From Vreelandella sulfidaeris (lineage in GTDB: Bacteria; Pseudomonadota; Gammaproteobacteria; Pseudomonadales; Halomonadaceae), in contig AP019514.1 in the NCBI GenBank assembly GCA_007182875.1, forward strand, positions 1,116,001 through 1,180,000: a DNA stretch of 64,000 nt, given 5' to 3'. Of the stretch, positions 1 through 10,099 are shown piece after piece. Positions within the stretch are counted from its first letter, which is position 1. Each line of letters starts with the position of its first letter. The notes beneath the pieces were generated by a model. The model had not been told where the DNA came from. It saw nothing but the letters and a program-made list of their open reading frames with translations, and did no database searches. A program made the position numbers and the translations under genes.

Positions 1-540
1 TTTCTTGATCATCGTCCGGTTCGGCGCATGCTGGGCGAAATGGCCATTGGCAAGCGGTTTTTAAACCTTTTTGTTACACTGCTACGGCAACGGTACAGGC
101 GGCGTTAGGAGGCGCCAGCGATAGCGTAAGTGTGGATATGTCCAACACCTACCTGGAGTGGGCCAAGGACAACTTTGCGCTCAATAAGCTGGATACCCGC
201 CTGCATCGCGTGGTGCGCGACGACTGCTTTCGCTGGCTGGAAACCGCCAACGCCGAGTTCGATCTGATCTTTATGGATCCGCCAACGTTTTCTAACTCCA
301 AGAAAATGCGCGATACCCTCGACGTTCAGCGTGACCATCCGCGGCTTGTGGAGCTCGCCATGGCGCGCTTGGCACCCGGTGGAACGCTCGTGTTTTCTAA
401 TAACCAACGGCGCTTTAAACTCGATGAAGCGCTGAGTGAGCTACGCGGTAGAGGACATTACCGGGCGCAGCTTCGACCCTGATTTCCAGCGGCGCACGAA
501 CCTGCACCATGTGTTTTTGCTGCGTCATAAAGTGTCATAA
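1..540 (+). CDS. rlmL: RlmKL, C-terminal part (23S rRNA methyltransferase), frameshifted
   Basis: This is the C-terminal RlmK half of the fused 23S rRNA methyltransferase RlmKL, which in enterobacteria makes m7G2069 (the N-terminal RlmL half makes m2G2445). The 5' end lies outside the window. Visible motifs are a Rossmann SAM site (FLNLF-C-YT, then [11 protein letters not shown]) and the catalytic-loop stretch [14 protein letters not shown]. Two frameshifts break it. One falls in the T run near 80, where one extra T restores the family sequence FCYT. The other is near 455, after which the frame continues to a stop at 538-540. Both look like base-calling errors. The gene is core and highly conserved, so the family call is secure. 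Confidence 0.9.
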
Positions 541-569
541 GAGAGCTATCGTATGAAAAGAGCATTCGC

Positions 570-904
570 ATGATTCAGCTGTCGCTTTACACGACGCTTG
601 GCTGTCACCTGTGCAGCCAACTAGAGGGGTTGGTGGCAGCACTGGCGAATCAAAAGTGTGGCTGCACCACATTGAGATTAGCGAGGATGATGCGCTAGTC
701 GAGCGTTACGGCGTGCGGATACCTGTGTTGGTGGATAGTGAAGGCAATGAGCTGGACCGTGGCTTTGAGCTGGAGCGGTTAAGCGCATGGCTGCGCGAGC
801 GTGGCTGGCTGGATGAAGCGGCCCTGGAAGCATTTACCACACCGCCAGAGGCCACGCCGCCAAAAGGCGCCTATGAGCGTGGCGGACGGCGCTTCTTAAG
901 TTAA
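570..904 (+). CDS. Glutaredoxin-like thioredoxin-fold protein (DUF836 type), frameshifted
   Basis: A small protein of about 110 residues with a thioredoxin fold of the DUF836/glutaredoxin-like family. The N terminus shows LYTTLGCHLCSQLE, with a CxxC active-site pair. The middle shows YGVRIPVLVD with the cis-proline that such folds require. I start it at ATG 570 because the CxxC stretch is encoded from there. A one-base shift near the AAAA run at 650 moves the rest into the frame that ends at 904. It follows rlmKL by 29 bp, an arrangement seen in other gammaproteobacteria. The redox partner is unknown. A general thiol-redox role is inferred from the fold only. Confidence 0.8.
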
Positions 905-970
905 TAGCACTAGGTTAATAGCACGAGGTTAATGGCGCGAGGTTAACAGGCATGGCTAAAAGCGTTGCTC

Positions 971-1251
971 TCAAAGCACGTCCAGCAGTGAGAGCTGGCG
1001 CATGGCTTCCTGACCTTCGGGGTGTGGTCGGCCACTTCCAGTACCTTGCGGAACCCTCGCGAAGACTGGATAGTGGCTTCGTCCTCAAGCCACATCTGGG
1101 CTTGCTCCAGTGTATCGGCTAGCTGATGTTTCAGGCCGCCAAACTGGGTGCCGATTTGCCCCCAAGCGCGGCTGAAAATCCAGTCACCAAACATATCTTG
1201 GTGAATATGAACCAACACGTAGTCATGGTTGGTCTCCCAGCGTACGATCAA
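971..1251 (-). CDS. WGR-domain protein, frameshifted at the C terminus
   Basis: About 93 residues. Residues 10-75 match the WGR domain pattern: DMFGDWIFSRAWGQIGTQ followed by a glycine, a leucine-rich helix and SSRGFRKV. WGR domains are known from poly(ADP-ribose) polymerases and DNA-linked proteins and are thought to bind nucleic acid; the standalone bacterial form has no settled role. Near 1018 a one-base shift separates the usual tail (ending LSLLDVL at stop 971-973) from the shorter raw frame. It is convergent with the gene on its left and divergent from pdxB. Confidence 0.72.
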
Positions 1252-1349
1252 AACACTCTCCTTACTTAGCCTTTAAAAGATAGCCTTTAAACACGCCTGC
1301 ACATCAAGCCGTCGCGGCGTATTGTAAAAGCCCGGATAAGAAAACGCCT

Positions 1350-2489
1350 ATGAAACTTGTTGTCGACGCCAATATCCCTGCTGCCGAGCGCTGCTTTGGC
1401 CATTTTGGTACGCTCACCCGCGTGCCGGGCCGGAGATAACCGCCGCGCATCTGCAGGACGCTGATGCACTCATCGTGCGCTCCATTACCCAGGTCAACGA
1501 CGAGCTGCTTTCAAACAGCCCCGTGGGTTTATTGGTACGTGCACCATCGGCACGGACCATATCGATCAGGCGGCCCTTGCTAAGCGCGATATCGGTTTCG
1601 CCAGTGCGCCCGGCTGCAATGCCGAAGCGGTGGCCGACTATGTATTGAGTAGCCTGCTGACGATGGCGGAGCGGGATGGTTGGTCACTTAGCGAACGTAC
1701 CGTGGGGATTGTGGGGTAGGCAATGTCGGTCGCCGGTTATTGGCACGGCTAACGGCTATGAGCGTGGCAACGCTGGCCTGTGACCCGCCCTCGGGCCGAG
1801 AAGGAGGGCAGGCTGGGTTTCACTCCTTAGACGCCCTAATCGAGCACTGTGACGTGCTTTGCTTACATACACCGCTGACCCGCGAAGGCCCATACGCCAC
1901 CTACCAATTGCTCAACGCTCAGCGTATTCATGACCTTGCGCCGGGTTGCGTGTTGCTGAATGCCGGGCGGGGCGACTGCGTGGATGGGCCAGCGCTGCGC
2001 AACCGCTTGGCGGGCAAGGGTGATATCAGCGCAGTGCTGGATGTGTGGGAGAATGAGCCTGAGATTGACGCAGGCTTACGCGATCTGGTCTCCCTGGCAA
2101 CACCGCATATTGCCGGCCATAGCCTGGACGGCAAGCTGCGTGGCACCTGGATGATTCAACAAGCGTTAGCGCGCCACTGCGGCCAACCCAATGAACTCAC
2201 GTTCGCCGATATTTGCCCGCCGCCTGCACTGGCTTCGCTGCATTTACAGCACGCGCTACCGCCCGAAGATGCCCTGCGGCTTTGCATACGAGCGGTGTAT
2301 GACGTTCGCCGTGATCACGATGCGCTTCAGCGTCAAACGCAACATAGCGGAATGCGCAAAGGCTTCGATGATTGCCGAGCCAATTACCCGCTGCGCCGCG
2401 AATTCGCCACGCTCAACGTGATGCTGTCAGGCGAGGCGGTCGCATTGGAAGGTGTGTTGCGTGGTGCAGGGTTTTCTCTACTGCTATAG
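1350..2489 (+). CDS. pdxB: Erythronate-4-phosphate dehydrogenase, frameshifted
   Basis: PdxB oxidises 4-phosphoerythronate in the DXP-dependent pathway to pyridoxal 5'-phosphate. The N terminus ([20 protein letters not shown]) starts at ATG 1350. The NAD-binding stretch is around 1700-1745 (TVGIVG, then [11 protein letters not shown]). The D-2-hydroxyacid dehydrogenase catalytic set is visible downstream: NAGRGDCVD with arginine, ENEPEI with glutamate, and PHIAGHS with histidine. The C-terminal PdxB dimer domain runs to 2489, so the length of about 380 residues is normal. Several one-base shifts between 1420 and 1800 split it. All are repaired by one-base edits, so I treat the gene as intact in the cell. 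Confidence 0.92.
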
Positions 2490-2530
2490 CGAGAACCTTG
2501 CTCCTTTCATTGGAAAGCGGTCAACTCTTG

Positions 2531-2728
2531 TCATTGCGAGGAGCGAAGCGACGCGGCAATCTGATCCTGCGGCGGCACATCCCCAGATTGCTTCGCTGCG
2601 CTCGCAATGACATGAAAAGCCACCGACTCGCGGTGGTTCAAGCCTTGTCATTGCGAGGAGCGAAGCGACGCGGCAATCTGCACCCGCGGCGGCACATCCC
2701 CTAGATTGCTTCGCTTTGCTCGCAATGA
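2531..2728. repeat. Two tandem copies of an 80-bp palindromic repeat
   Basis: Positions 2531-2610 and 2648-2728 hold two near-identical elements. Each opens with TCATTGCGAGGAGCGAAGCG and closes with its near inverse, ending CTCGCAATGA. Each can fold into a long hairpin. The copies are separated by about 37 bp and sit between the convergent ends of pdxB and htpX. Such 'cattgcgag-gagcgaag' palindromes are known as scattered intergenic repeats in many bacteria. A role as a bidirectional terminator is an inference. Confidence 0.85.
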
Positions 2729-2738
2729 CATAAGCAAC

Positions 2739-3644
2739 TTACTGACGATATGCGGCTTCTTTCAGCGCACGAATGCGCTCATCCAGCGGCGGGTGGCTGG
2801 CAAACAGCTTTTCCACCAAAGAGCGTGTTTGGCCTTTCGTGATGGCCAGGGCGCGCAGCGTGTCCGGCATTTGGTCCGGCATTTCCGTTTCGGTTTTTAA
2901 GCGTGCTAATGCACTGACCATGGCATTGGTACCCGCCAAGCGCGCGCCTGCTTCATCGGCGCGGTATTCGCGGTAGCGTGAGAACCAGGCGACGATAGCC
3001 GAGGCCAAAATACCAAACACAATTTCGGCGACCATGACCACTGCGAAGTAACCCATAAAGCCAAGCCCGCCTTCACCATCGCTACGGCTGCGCAGGAAGT
3101 TATCGACCAAGTGCGCCACTACCCGGGCGAAGAACATTACAAAAGTGTTCACTACGCCTTGGATCAGTGCCAGCGTGACCATGTCGCCGTTGGCCACATG
3201 GCCAATTTCGTGGGCTAAAACGGCACGCACTTCTTCAGGACGCATGCGGTTCAATAAGCCTGCCGAGACAGCAACAAGCGCATCGTTTTTGTTCCAACCC
3301 GTGGCAAAGGCATTAGACTGCTGCGCCGGGAATATACCCACTTCCGGCGTTTTAATGCCGACATCACGGGACAGCTCCGCGACCGTGTCCAGCAACCATT
3401 GTTCGGTTGAGTTAGAGGGCGTTTCGATAACCACTGTGCCGGTGCTGCGTTTGGCCATCCATTTGGAAATGAACAGCGAGATAATGGAGCCCGCCATGCC
3501 GAACACAAAGCAGAAGATCAATAAACTGGTGAAGTTAATGCCCTGGCCGCTCAGATAGCTCTCCACGCCCAACAGGCGCAAGGTAATACTGGCAACCAGT
3601 AAGACCGCTATATTGGTCGCCAAAAACAGCAGAATTCGCATCAT
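2739..3644 (-). CDS. htpX: Membrane protease HtpX
   Basis: HtpX is an inner-membrane zinc metalloprotease that degrades misfolded membrane proteins. The frame is intact at 301 residues, the usual length. Two N-terminal membrane segments (residues about 4-25 and 36-58) precede the catalytic motif [14 protein letters not shown] near residue 145. Two further hydrophobic stretches follow, and the third zinc ligand lies in [14 protein letters not shown]. The C terminus [12 protein letters not shown] is typical. It is one of the few long genes here without a frameshift. In other species htpX is induced by envelope stress through CpxR; I did not identify such a site. Confidence 0.97.
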   Translation of the reverse strand: MMRILLFLATNIAVLLVASITLRLLGVESYLSGQGINFTSLLIFCFVFGMAGSIISLFISKWMAKRSTGTVVIETPSNSTEQWLLDTVAELSRDVGIKTPEVGIFPAQQSNAFATGWNKNDALVAVSAGLLNRMRPEEVRAVLAHEIGHVANGDMVTLALIQGVVNTFVMFFARVVAHLVDNFLRSRSDGEGGLGFMGYFAVVMVAEIVFGILASAIVAWFSRYREYRADEAGARLAGTNAMVSALARLKTETEMPDQMPDTLRALAITKGQTRSLVEKLFASHPPLDERIRALKEAAYRQ

Positions 3645-3734
3645 AGTGCAGGTTCTCCCTTAAAGGTCTTTGCAGCGTTACTAGAATAATGGCTTAGATA
3701 CGTGCTGTTCATGACAGTTTCAAGTCCCACCGGC

Positions 3735-4978
3735 TTATTGCCGGTAGCGGGACAAGAAATTGGCAAAGCGGTCAAGTGCATCGCCTAACTGGTCGGCCCA
3801 GGGCAGCGTCACAATGCGCACATGATCCGGTTCCGGCCAGTTAAAGGCCGTGCCCTGCACCAGCAATATTTTTCCTGCAGCAGCAAGTCAAGTACCATCT
3901 GCTGATCATCTTTGATGTTGAAAACCTTAGGATCCAGGCGCGGAAACGCATAGAGCGCCCCTTTGGGTTTCACACGAGACGCCGGGGATTGCATTGAGCT
4001 TTTCGACAGTGATATCGCGCTGCGCCAGCAGCCGCCCACCGGGCAGGATTAAATCATTGATCGACTGATAGCCACCTAGTGCGGTTTGTATTGCGTGCTG
4101 GGCGGGCACGTTGGCACACAACCGCATGGAAGCCAGCATATTCAGCCCCTGGATATAATCCTGAGCATTTAGCTTGGCCAGGGTGCCAGAAATGGTCATC
4201 CAGCCGGAGCGGAAACCGGCACAGCGGTAGCTTTTGAGAGGCCGTTCATGGTGATTACCAATTGGTCATCGTCCGCCAGTGCGCCGGTGGCGGTGTGTTC
4301 GACGCCGTCATACAAAATTTTGTCGTAGATCTCGTCAGAAAATACCACCAAGTTGTGCTGCTTGGCGATCTCGAGCACCTCTTTAACCACGGCGGGCGGG
4401 TACACTGCGCCAGTCGGGTTATTGGGGTTGATCAGCACAATGGCTCGGGTGTGGCTGGTGATCTTGGCGCGTATATCCGCCATGTCAGGCGTCCAATCGG
4501 CCTGTTCGTCGCAGAGGTAATGCACCGCGTGGCCACCGGAAAGATGGGCGGCGGCTGTCCAGAGCGGGTAGTCAGGCGCGGGGATCAAGACTTCGTCGCC
4601 GTCATTGAGTAATGCCTGCATCGCCATCACGATCAGCTCGGAAACGCCGTTGCCAATAAAAATATCATCGATGCCGACGTTTGGGATCAGCTTACGCTGA
4701 CACTCCTGCATAATCGCTTTACGCGCTGAGTAGAGACCTTTGGAATCGCAGTAGCCCTGTGCCGTGGGCAGGTTACGCATCACATCCTGGAGAATCTCTT
4801 CCGGCGCCTCAAAACCAAAGGGCGCAGGATTGCCGATGTTCAGCTTGAGAATTCGTTGGCCTTCCTCTTCCAGGCGCTTGGCGTGGTCGAGTACCGGACC
4901 GCGAATGTCATAGCAGACATTGTGCAGCTTGTGAGATTTCTTTAGCGGTTGTGGTTCGTGCGACTGCAGGGTATCCAT
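3735..4978 (-). CDS. alaA: Alanine aminotransferase AlaA-type, frameshifted
   Basis: A class I/II PLP-dependent aminotransferase closest in style to AlaA (glutamate-pyruvate transaminase). The N-terminal KSHKLHNVCYDIRGPV and KLNIGNPAPFGFEAPEEI are hallmarks of AlaA. The PLP-site residues are visible as INPNNPTGAVY and FSDEIYDKI, and the Schiff-base lysine in ITMNGLSKA near 4225. I choose ATG 4978 because the longer raw frame opens only with TTG at 5020. Shifts near 4200, 3980 and 3865 split it. After joining, the protein ends LSRYRQ at stop 3735-3737 and is about 410 residues, a normal length. Confidence 0.87.
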
Positions 4979-5071
4979 GAGGTGTTTGTCCAAAAGTAGC
5001 GAGAAGCCCAAAGTATCCAACGTAATGAGGTGATTACTAAGTCAAAGGGTGGCTTAGCAGTGCTTGGCTCA

Positions 5072-6028
5072 TTATGCGTCGGAAAGCCCTTGATTGTCTT
5101 CGTCGTTTTGCACCGGGGAGGCGGAATATCCGCTGGCGTTTCAAGCGTTAGTCTGCCCAGCTTGCCATCGCGCAACTCGTGAAGCAGCACTTCGGCGCCG
5201 CGATGCAGATCCACCCTCGCCGCCAGGGCGTAGGCCGCCCTCGGCGAGCGGCAATATCTTGTAAAATAGCGTTGCCATCAAAACCAGCAATAGCGAGAAA
5301 ATCGGGCTTTTTCGGGCCATCTGCATCAATGTCGTGAGGGATATCCGGCGCGGTGTAAGGGGGGAGTTCTTTGAGCTTATAACGGGCAGTCAGCGCGTCA
5401 GGGTAGCGCTTGGCCAGTTCCGCGCTGGTGACAATGGCCACATCAGTGTATTCAATGGCCGTGTCACGAATAGCGCCAGTAGCGGCGAGGCGATAAGCGC
5501 TTGCCTGATCCTCAATTTTGGGCCACAGCACCCCAGGTGTGTCGGTGAGTGCGACGCGCCCGTCGATTCGTACCTTTTGCTGGCGCTTGGTGACCGCGGG
5601 TTCGTTGCCGGTTTTAGCGATTTTGCGTCCGGCCAGGCCGTTAATCAGCGTGGACTTCCCCACGTTGGGAATGCCCATCACCATCACCCGGACATCGCGG
5701 TCGGCGCGTACGGCACCGGCCAGCTCATGGCACAGCTTGGGGATTTTCTTCAGCTCACGGGTATTGGTGGTGGTAACAGCCAAGGCGCGCATGTTCTCTT
5801 GGGCATCGAAAAGGCCACCCACTCAGCCGTGCGTTCGGGATCAGCGAGATCGGCGCGGGAGAGAATTTTCAACACTGGCTTATGGCGCGTTAGCTCGGCC
5901 AGCATCGGGTTGGCGCTGGAGTAGGGCAGACGCGCGTCGAGCACCTCGATCACCACGTCAATCTCCGGCAGCACCTCCTTAATCTGGCGGCGGGCCTTGT
6001 TCATATGTCCGGGGAACCAGCCGAGCAT
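5072..6028 (-). CDS. ylqF: Ribosome biogenesis GTPase YlqF/RbgA, frameshifted
   Basis: A circularly permuted GTPase of the YlqF/RbgA family, which acts in late assembly of the large ribosomal subunit. The N terminus MLGWFPGHMNKARRQIKE is diagnostic. Motif order is permuted: the G4-like SRADLAD comes first, then the P-loop GIPNVGKSTL, then the G3 DTPGVLWP. One-base shifts near 5815, 5228 and 5110 break it. Joining the frames gives about 318 residues ending in a short acidic tail at stop 5072-5074. It is followed closely by the aminotransferase on the same strand. Confidence 0.9.
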
Positions 6029-6133
6029 GGGTCTCTCCTGAAATTACAAAAATTAGAGGCACAAAAAGCGGGCTGCCATTCTAGCAGATGGCGCCCGCCT
6101 TGCTGGTTTTCCTTGAATAGGATTTAGCGCTGA

Positions 6134-6531
6134 TTACTCGTCAGGATGAAACTCCAACGACACCGAGTTGATGCAGTAGCGCAACCCTGTGGTCTCTGGT
6201 GGCCCATCGGGGAAGACGTGACCCAAATGCGCATCGCAGTGAGAACAGACAACTTCGGTACGCTGCATGCCGTGGGTGGTGTCCATATGCTCTTCAACAC
6301 AGCGGCTTCCCAGCGGCCGGTCAAAGCTTGGCCAGCCACAGCCAGCGTCAAACTTATGCTCGTTTTCAAACAGGGTGCATGGCAGCATACGCAGTGGTAA
6401 ATACCCTGGGTATCCTGCACTTGGTAATCGCCGGTAAATGGGCGCTCGGTGCCTTTTTCACGGGCTACGCGGTATTGCTCGGGCGTTAGCTGTTGTTGCC
6501 ATTCGTCGGGGGATTTTTCTATTTTCGCCAT
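6134..6531 (-). CDS. msrB: Peptide-methionine (R)-S-oxide reductase, frameshifted
   Basis: MsrB repairs the R epimer of methionine sulfoxide in proteins, using thioredoxin. The N-terminal half ([20 protein letters not shown]) and the zinc-site cysteines CVCC are in one frame. The second half ([31 protein letters not shown], then the catalytic-cysteine stretch [13 protein letters not shown]) is in another. One missing C in a CCC run near 6378 explains the break, since adding it restores the family sequence APLFENEH. Length after joining is about 133 residues, normal for MsrB. Confidence 0.95.
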
Positions 6532-6625
6532 GGGGCTCCTCTCCCTCTGGTTGCCGTTAGTCAGAGGCTAAATAAGCAGGCTAGCTTAACACTCCCATCA
6601 ATGACAGCGAGCCGCCTGCTCAAGT

Positions 6626-8234
6626 TCAGCAAATACGAATCCCCGAGTGTGTACTTACGCTCGCCGCGCCACCGTTACTGCGAGGGTCGTGGGCGCTCTC
6701 AATCAACCCATCAGGGTGATGCACAATGCCACCCGCATGGCCCATCGTGTCGCTGAACGCGTCGGGCAGCACCTCCACATCGTGGCCAGCGGTAGCCAGG
6801 TCGGTGACTAACGCATCGTCAAAACGCGCTTCCAGTTTTAAGTTGGTGCTGGTTTCCCCAGGTGCGCCCGAGCAGCCAGCGCGGTGCGGTGATTGCCTGC
6901 TGAAGCGGCATGCCGTACAGCGCATAGCGTGAGAAACCGCCGCCTGGGTTTGCGGCTGGCCTTCACCGCCCATGGTGCCATAAACCATGGTGCGGCCATC
7001 GTTAAACTTGGCAAGCGCCGGGTTGAGCGTGTGAAAAGGTTTACGGCCGGGGGCCAGGCCGCGCAGATCATCAGGATTAAGCGAAAACTGATGCCGCGGT
7101 TTTGCCACAGCACACCGCTTTCTGGCAGCACTACGCCACTGCCGAACTCCCAGTAGATGCTTTGAATAAAGCTGACTGCGCGCCCTTGGCTATCCACGGT
7201 GCCCATCCAGATAGTATCGCCGGGGGCGGGTTCGTGAGGCCAGGGTAGGGCGTGCTGTGGGTCGATGTTCGCAGCTTCTCGGCCGATATTTTCTGAGCTA
7301 AGCAACTCTTGCAGCGGCGTCGGTACACGGCCGGGGTCAGTGACGTTTTGGTCGCGTAAGATAAAGGCGCGCTTGGTGGCTTCAATTAACCCGTGCAGGT
7401 GCTCAAAGCTGTTGGGCTCGGCGGCTTTTAAGCGCTCGTAAATGGCCAAAATCATCAGCGACGCCATACCCTGGGTAGGGGCGGGCAGGTTATACAGCGT
7501 GGCATCCTGGAGGGTGACTTCCAGTGGCGTTACCTGTTGAGCCTGATAGGCGTGAAAGTCTGCCAGGCGCAGCGGACTGCCCACTGCTTCCAAGTCCCGC
7601 GCCATGCTGGCCGCCAGCTCACCACGGTAGAAGTCATCCAGTCCCGCTTCCGCCAAGCGCTTCAGCGTGGCAGCTAGACGCGGCTGGCGTAGCCGCTCGC
7701 CTTCATGGGGTACCTGCCCGTTCAGCAGTAGCGCGTCGCTAAAGCCTGGGCTTTGGGATAAACGCTCAAGGTGTTTGGCAGTCAGTGCTTGCTGGCTTTG
7801 GGAAACCGCAATACCCGCTTCTGCGTGACGAATGGCATCGGCCAGTAGCGTGGAGAGGGCAGCTGTTTTCCACAACTCGACGCCACGTTCAGCGCTTCAT
7901 GCCAACCGCCAATGGTGCCTGCCATGGTGAGGGCGGCTTTGGGGCCACGCTCGGGAATTTGCGTCTCTCCGGCGTAGAAATCCGCGTTGGCGAGGCCCGC
8001 CGCTGGGCCGCAGGCATCAATGGCAATGGGGGCTTTGCCGGGCTCATGAATCAGCCAGAAGCCATCACCGCCCAGGGCATTCATATGTGGATAAACCACG
8101 GCAATGGCCGCGGCAGCCGCTACCATGGCCTCCACCGCATTGCCGCCCTGTTTAAGCACATCGCGCCCGGCGCTGGCGGCTAGGTGATGAGGGGCGACGC
8201 AGCTGCCGCCGTAACTACGTTGGGTGTGGAGCAT
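6626..8234 (-). CDS. Gamma-glutamyltransferase family protein, frameshifted
   Basis: A gamma-glutamyltranspeptidase-family Ntn hydrolase, which cleaves or transfers gamma-glutamyl groups. The N terminus has no signal peptide (MLHTQRSYGGSCVAPHHLA), unlike periplasmic Ggt. The family markers are GGNAVEAMVAAAAA, NALGGDGFW, the autoprocessing region GDTIWMGTVDSQG with the likely nucleophile threonine after GD, and the C-terminal GGEGQPQTQAAV. Shifts near 7870, 7090 and 6890 divide it. Joined, it is about 535 residues. It lies 27 bp downstream of the TRAP transporter genes on the same strand, so it may belong to that operon. The substrate is unknown. Confidence 0.87.
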
Positions 8235-8261
8235 CTCAAATTCCTTTGTTATTGATCTTGG

Positions 8262-9586
8262 TTACCAGCCAATGGCGTTTGGCAACCATGTAGCAATGCT
8301 GGGGAAGATAAACACCAGCGCGACGGCGACAAACTGTAGGCCGATAAACGGCAGCGCGCCTTTATAAATATCCAGTGTGGTGACTTCTTTCGGGGCCACG
8401 CCTTTGAGAAAGAACAAAGACCAGCCAAACGGTGGGGTGAGAAACGAGGTTTGCAGTACCAACCCCACCAAAATACCCAGCCATACCAAATCGACCCCCA
8501 TTTGCACAAAGAACGGCAAAAATAGCGGTAGGGCGATATAGCTGATCTCGATCCATTCCAGAAAGAAACCCAACACAAACATCAGCAGTAGCATAAACAG
8601 CATTGCGCCTAGTTCGCCCCCGGGCACCCAGTCGAACATGCGGGCAACCAAATGCTCGCCGCCCAAGCCGCGGAATGCCAAGCCAAACACCTGCGCGCTA
8701 ATTAAGATAAAGAATACCATCGCTGAGATTATCAGCGTGGCTTTGGCGACTTCTTTGAGCAGCGCAAACGTTAACCGGCCTGAGCAGGCTACAAACAGCA
8801 ATGCCCCTAGCGCCCCCATCGCGGCAGCCTCTGTGGGCGCGGCAATGCCGCCAATAATCGAACCCAGCACAGCAAATACCAAGCCTACTGGCGGGCCCAC
8901 CACGGTGATTACCTTCACCAGCAGTTGGCGCCGTCCCATCGCTTTACGCTCCTCAATAGGGATGGGTGGCATTAGGTGAGGGTAGAGTTTGGCGATTATT
9001 AAAATGGCAATAATATAAACAGCCGCGAGCGTTAGCCCCGGCACCATGGCGGCTGCAAACATCGTACCGACGGACTCACCCAAAATTTCAGCCAATAGGA
9101 TCAACACCAGACTGGGCGGGATAATCTGACCCAAGGTGCCGGACGCGCAGATCATGCCCGTGGCCAGAGATTTAGGATAACCGCGACGCAACAATGTAGG
9201 CAGCGTGAGAAGGCCTAGCGTGACGATAGTGGCGCCAACAATCCCCGTGGCGGCACCTAACAGGACGCCCACCAGAATAATCGCCACGCCCATGCCACCC
9301 GAGAGGCCGCCGAACAAGTGGCCGATCACATCGATCAACTCCTCGGCAAGCTTCGATTTCTCCAGCATCACGCCCATAAACACAAACAGCGGTATCGCCA
9401 TAAACGTGTAATTGGTTACCACGCCGTAAATACGTGATGGAAGAAGGTTAAACAACATCGGGCCAAAGCCGATGTAGCCAAAGAAAAAGGCAGTGGCCGC
9501 GATGCTGATACCCACGGGAATGCCGATTAGCAGGAACACGAAAAAGCCACGATCATGCCGATCGCTAGCCATTCATTGGGAGACAT
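8262..9586 (-). CDS. dctM: TRAP transporter large permease (DctM), frameshifted at the start
   Basis: The large membrane subunit of a tripartite ATP-independent periplasmic transporter, which imports organic acids using the sodium gradient. About 440 residues with roughly 12 hydrophobic segments. Typical stretches are TGIVGATIVTLGLLTLPTLL, ASGTLGQIIPPSLVLI and TPPFGWSLFFLKGV. The true start is ATG 9584-9586 (MSPNEWLAIGMIVA). One missing T in the run near 9548 shifts the first 14 codons out of frame. The start is 3 bp after the dctQ stop, so the two subunits are translationally close. Confidence 0.95.
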
Positions 9587-9589
9587 GCG

Positions 9590-10098
9590 TTATTCACCTC
9601 GTGTGGGCAGGGCAAACGCCTGACGCAGCGCGTGGGCCAACCCTGCAGCGCGAGAAGGACAAAACCAAACGGAATGAGCGATTTGAGCAGCCAACGAAGG
9701 GGCAGACCACCGGGGTTAGGCGATACTTCGCCGCGGGCGAACGACTGAGCTATCCACGGCAGCGTCAGCCAGGCGATATACAGCCCCATCACCAGCAACA
9801 ATAAACCGCCGATAACCTCAATCACGCGCTGCAGGCCCGTGGGGAAGCGTTCATAGAAAACATCGACGCGCACCTGCTCACCCATCATCAGCAAATACGA
9901 CATGCCAAATAGCGCGATAGGTGAGATCAAGTGCCACTGTAGCTCTTGCAGCCACACCGCTCCGATCCGAAACACATAACGCATCAATACGTCGCCAGCG
10001 ACGAGTCCGACTAATACCACGCAGGTCCAGGCGGCGATCCAGCCAAATAGCCGAACCACCGCCTCAACCCCGTGGACAAAGGTTGCCACGGCGCGCAT
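9590..10098 (-). CDS. dctQ: TRAP transporter small permease (DctQ), frameshifted at the end
   Basis: The small membrane subunit of the TRAP transporter, with four predicted membrane segments in about 170 residues. Family features are the N-terminal segment with GDVLMRYVFRIG and WLQELQWHL, and MGEQVRVDVFYERFP before segment three. A one-base loss near 9645 displaces the last residues. Read in the other frame the protein ends FALPTRGE at stop 9590-9592. It sits 1 bp from dctP and 3 bp from dctM, making a compact PQM operon. Confidence 0.93.
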
Positions 10099-10099
10099 A

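Noticed and set aside
8638..8979. Plus-strand frames inside dctM and other long genes
   Set aside because: They are antisense shadows of well-supported genes with low-complexity translations.
943..9600. Calling the core genes pseudogenes because of frameshifts
   Set aside because: One-base edits, many in short runs, restore full-length conserved proteins in nearly every case, so error is the better explanation.
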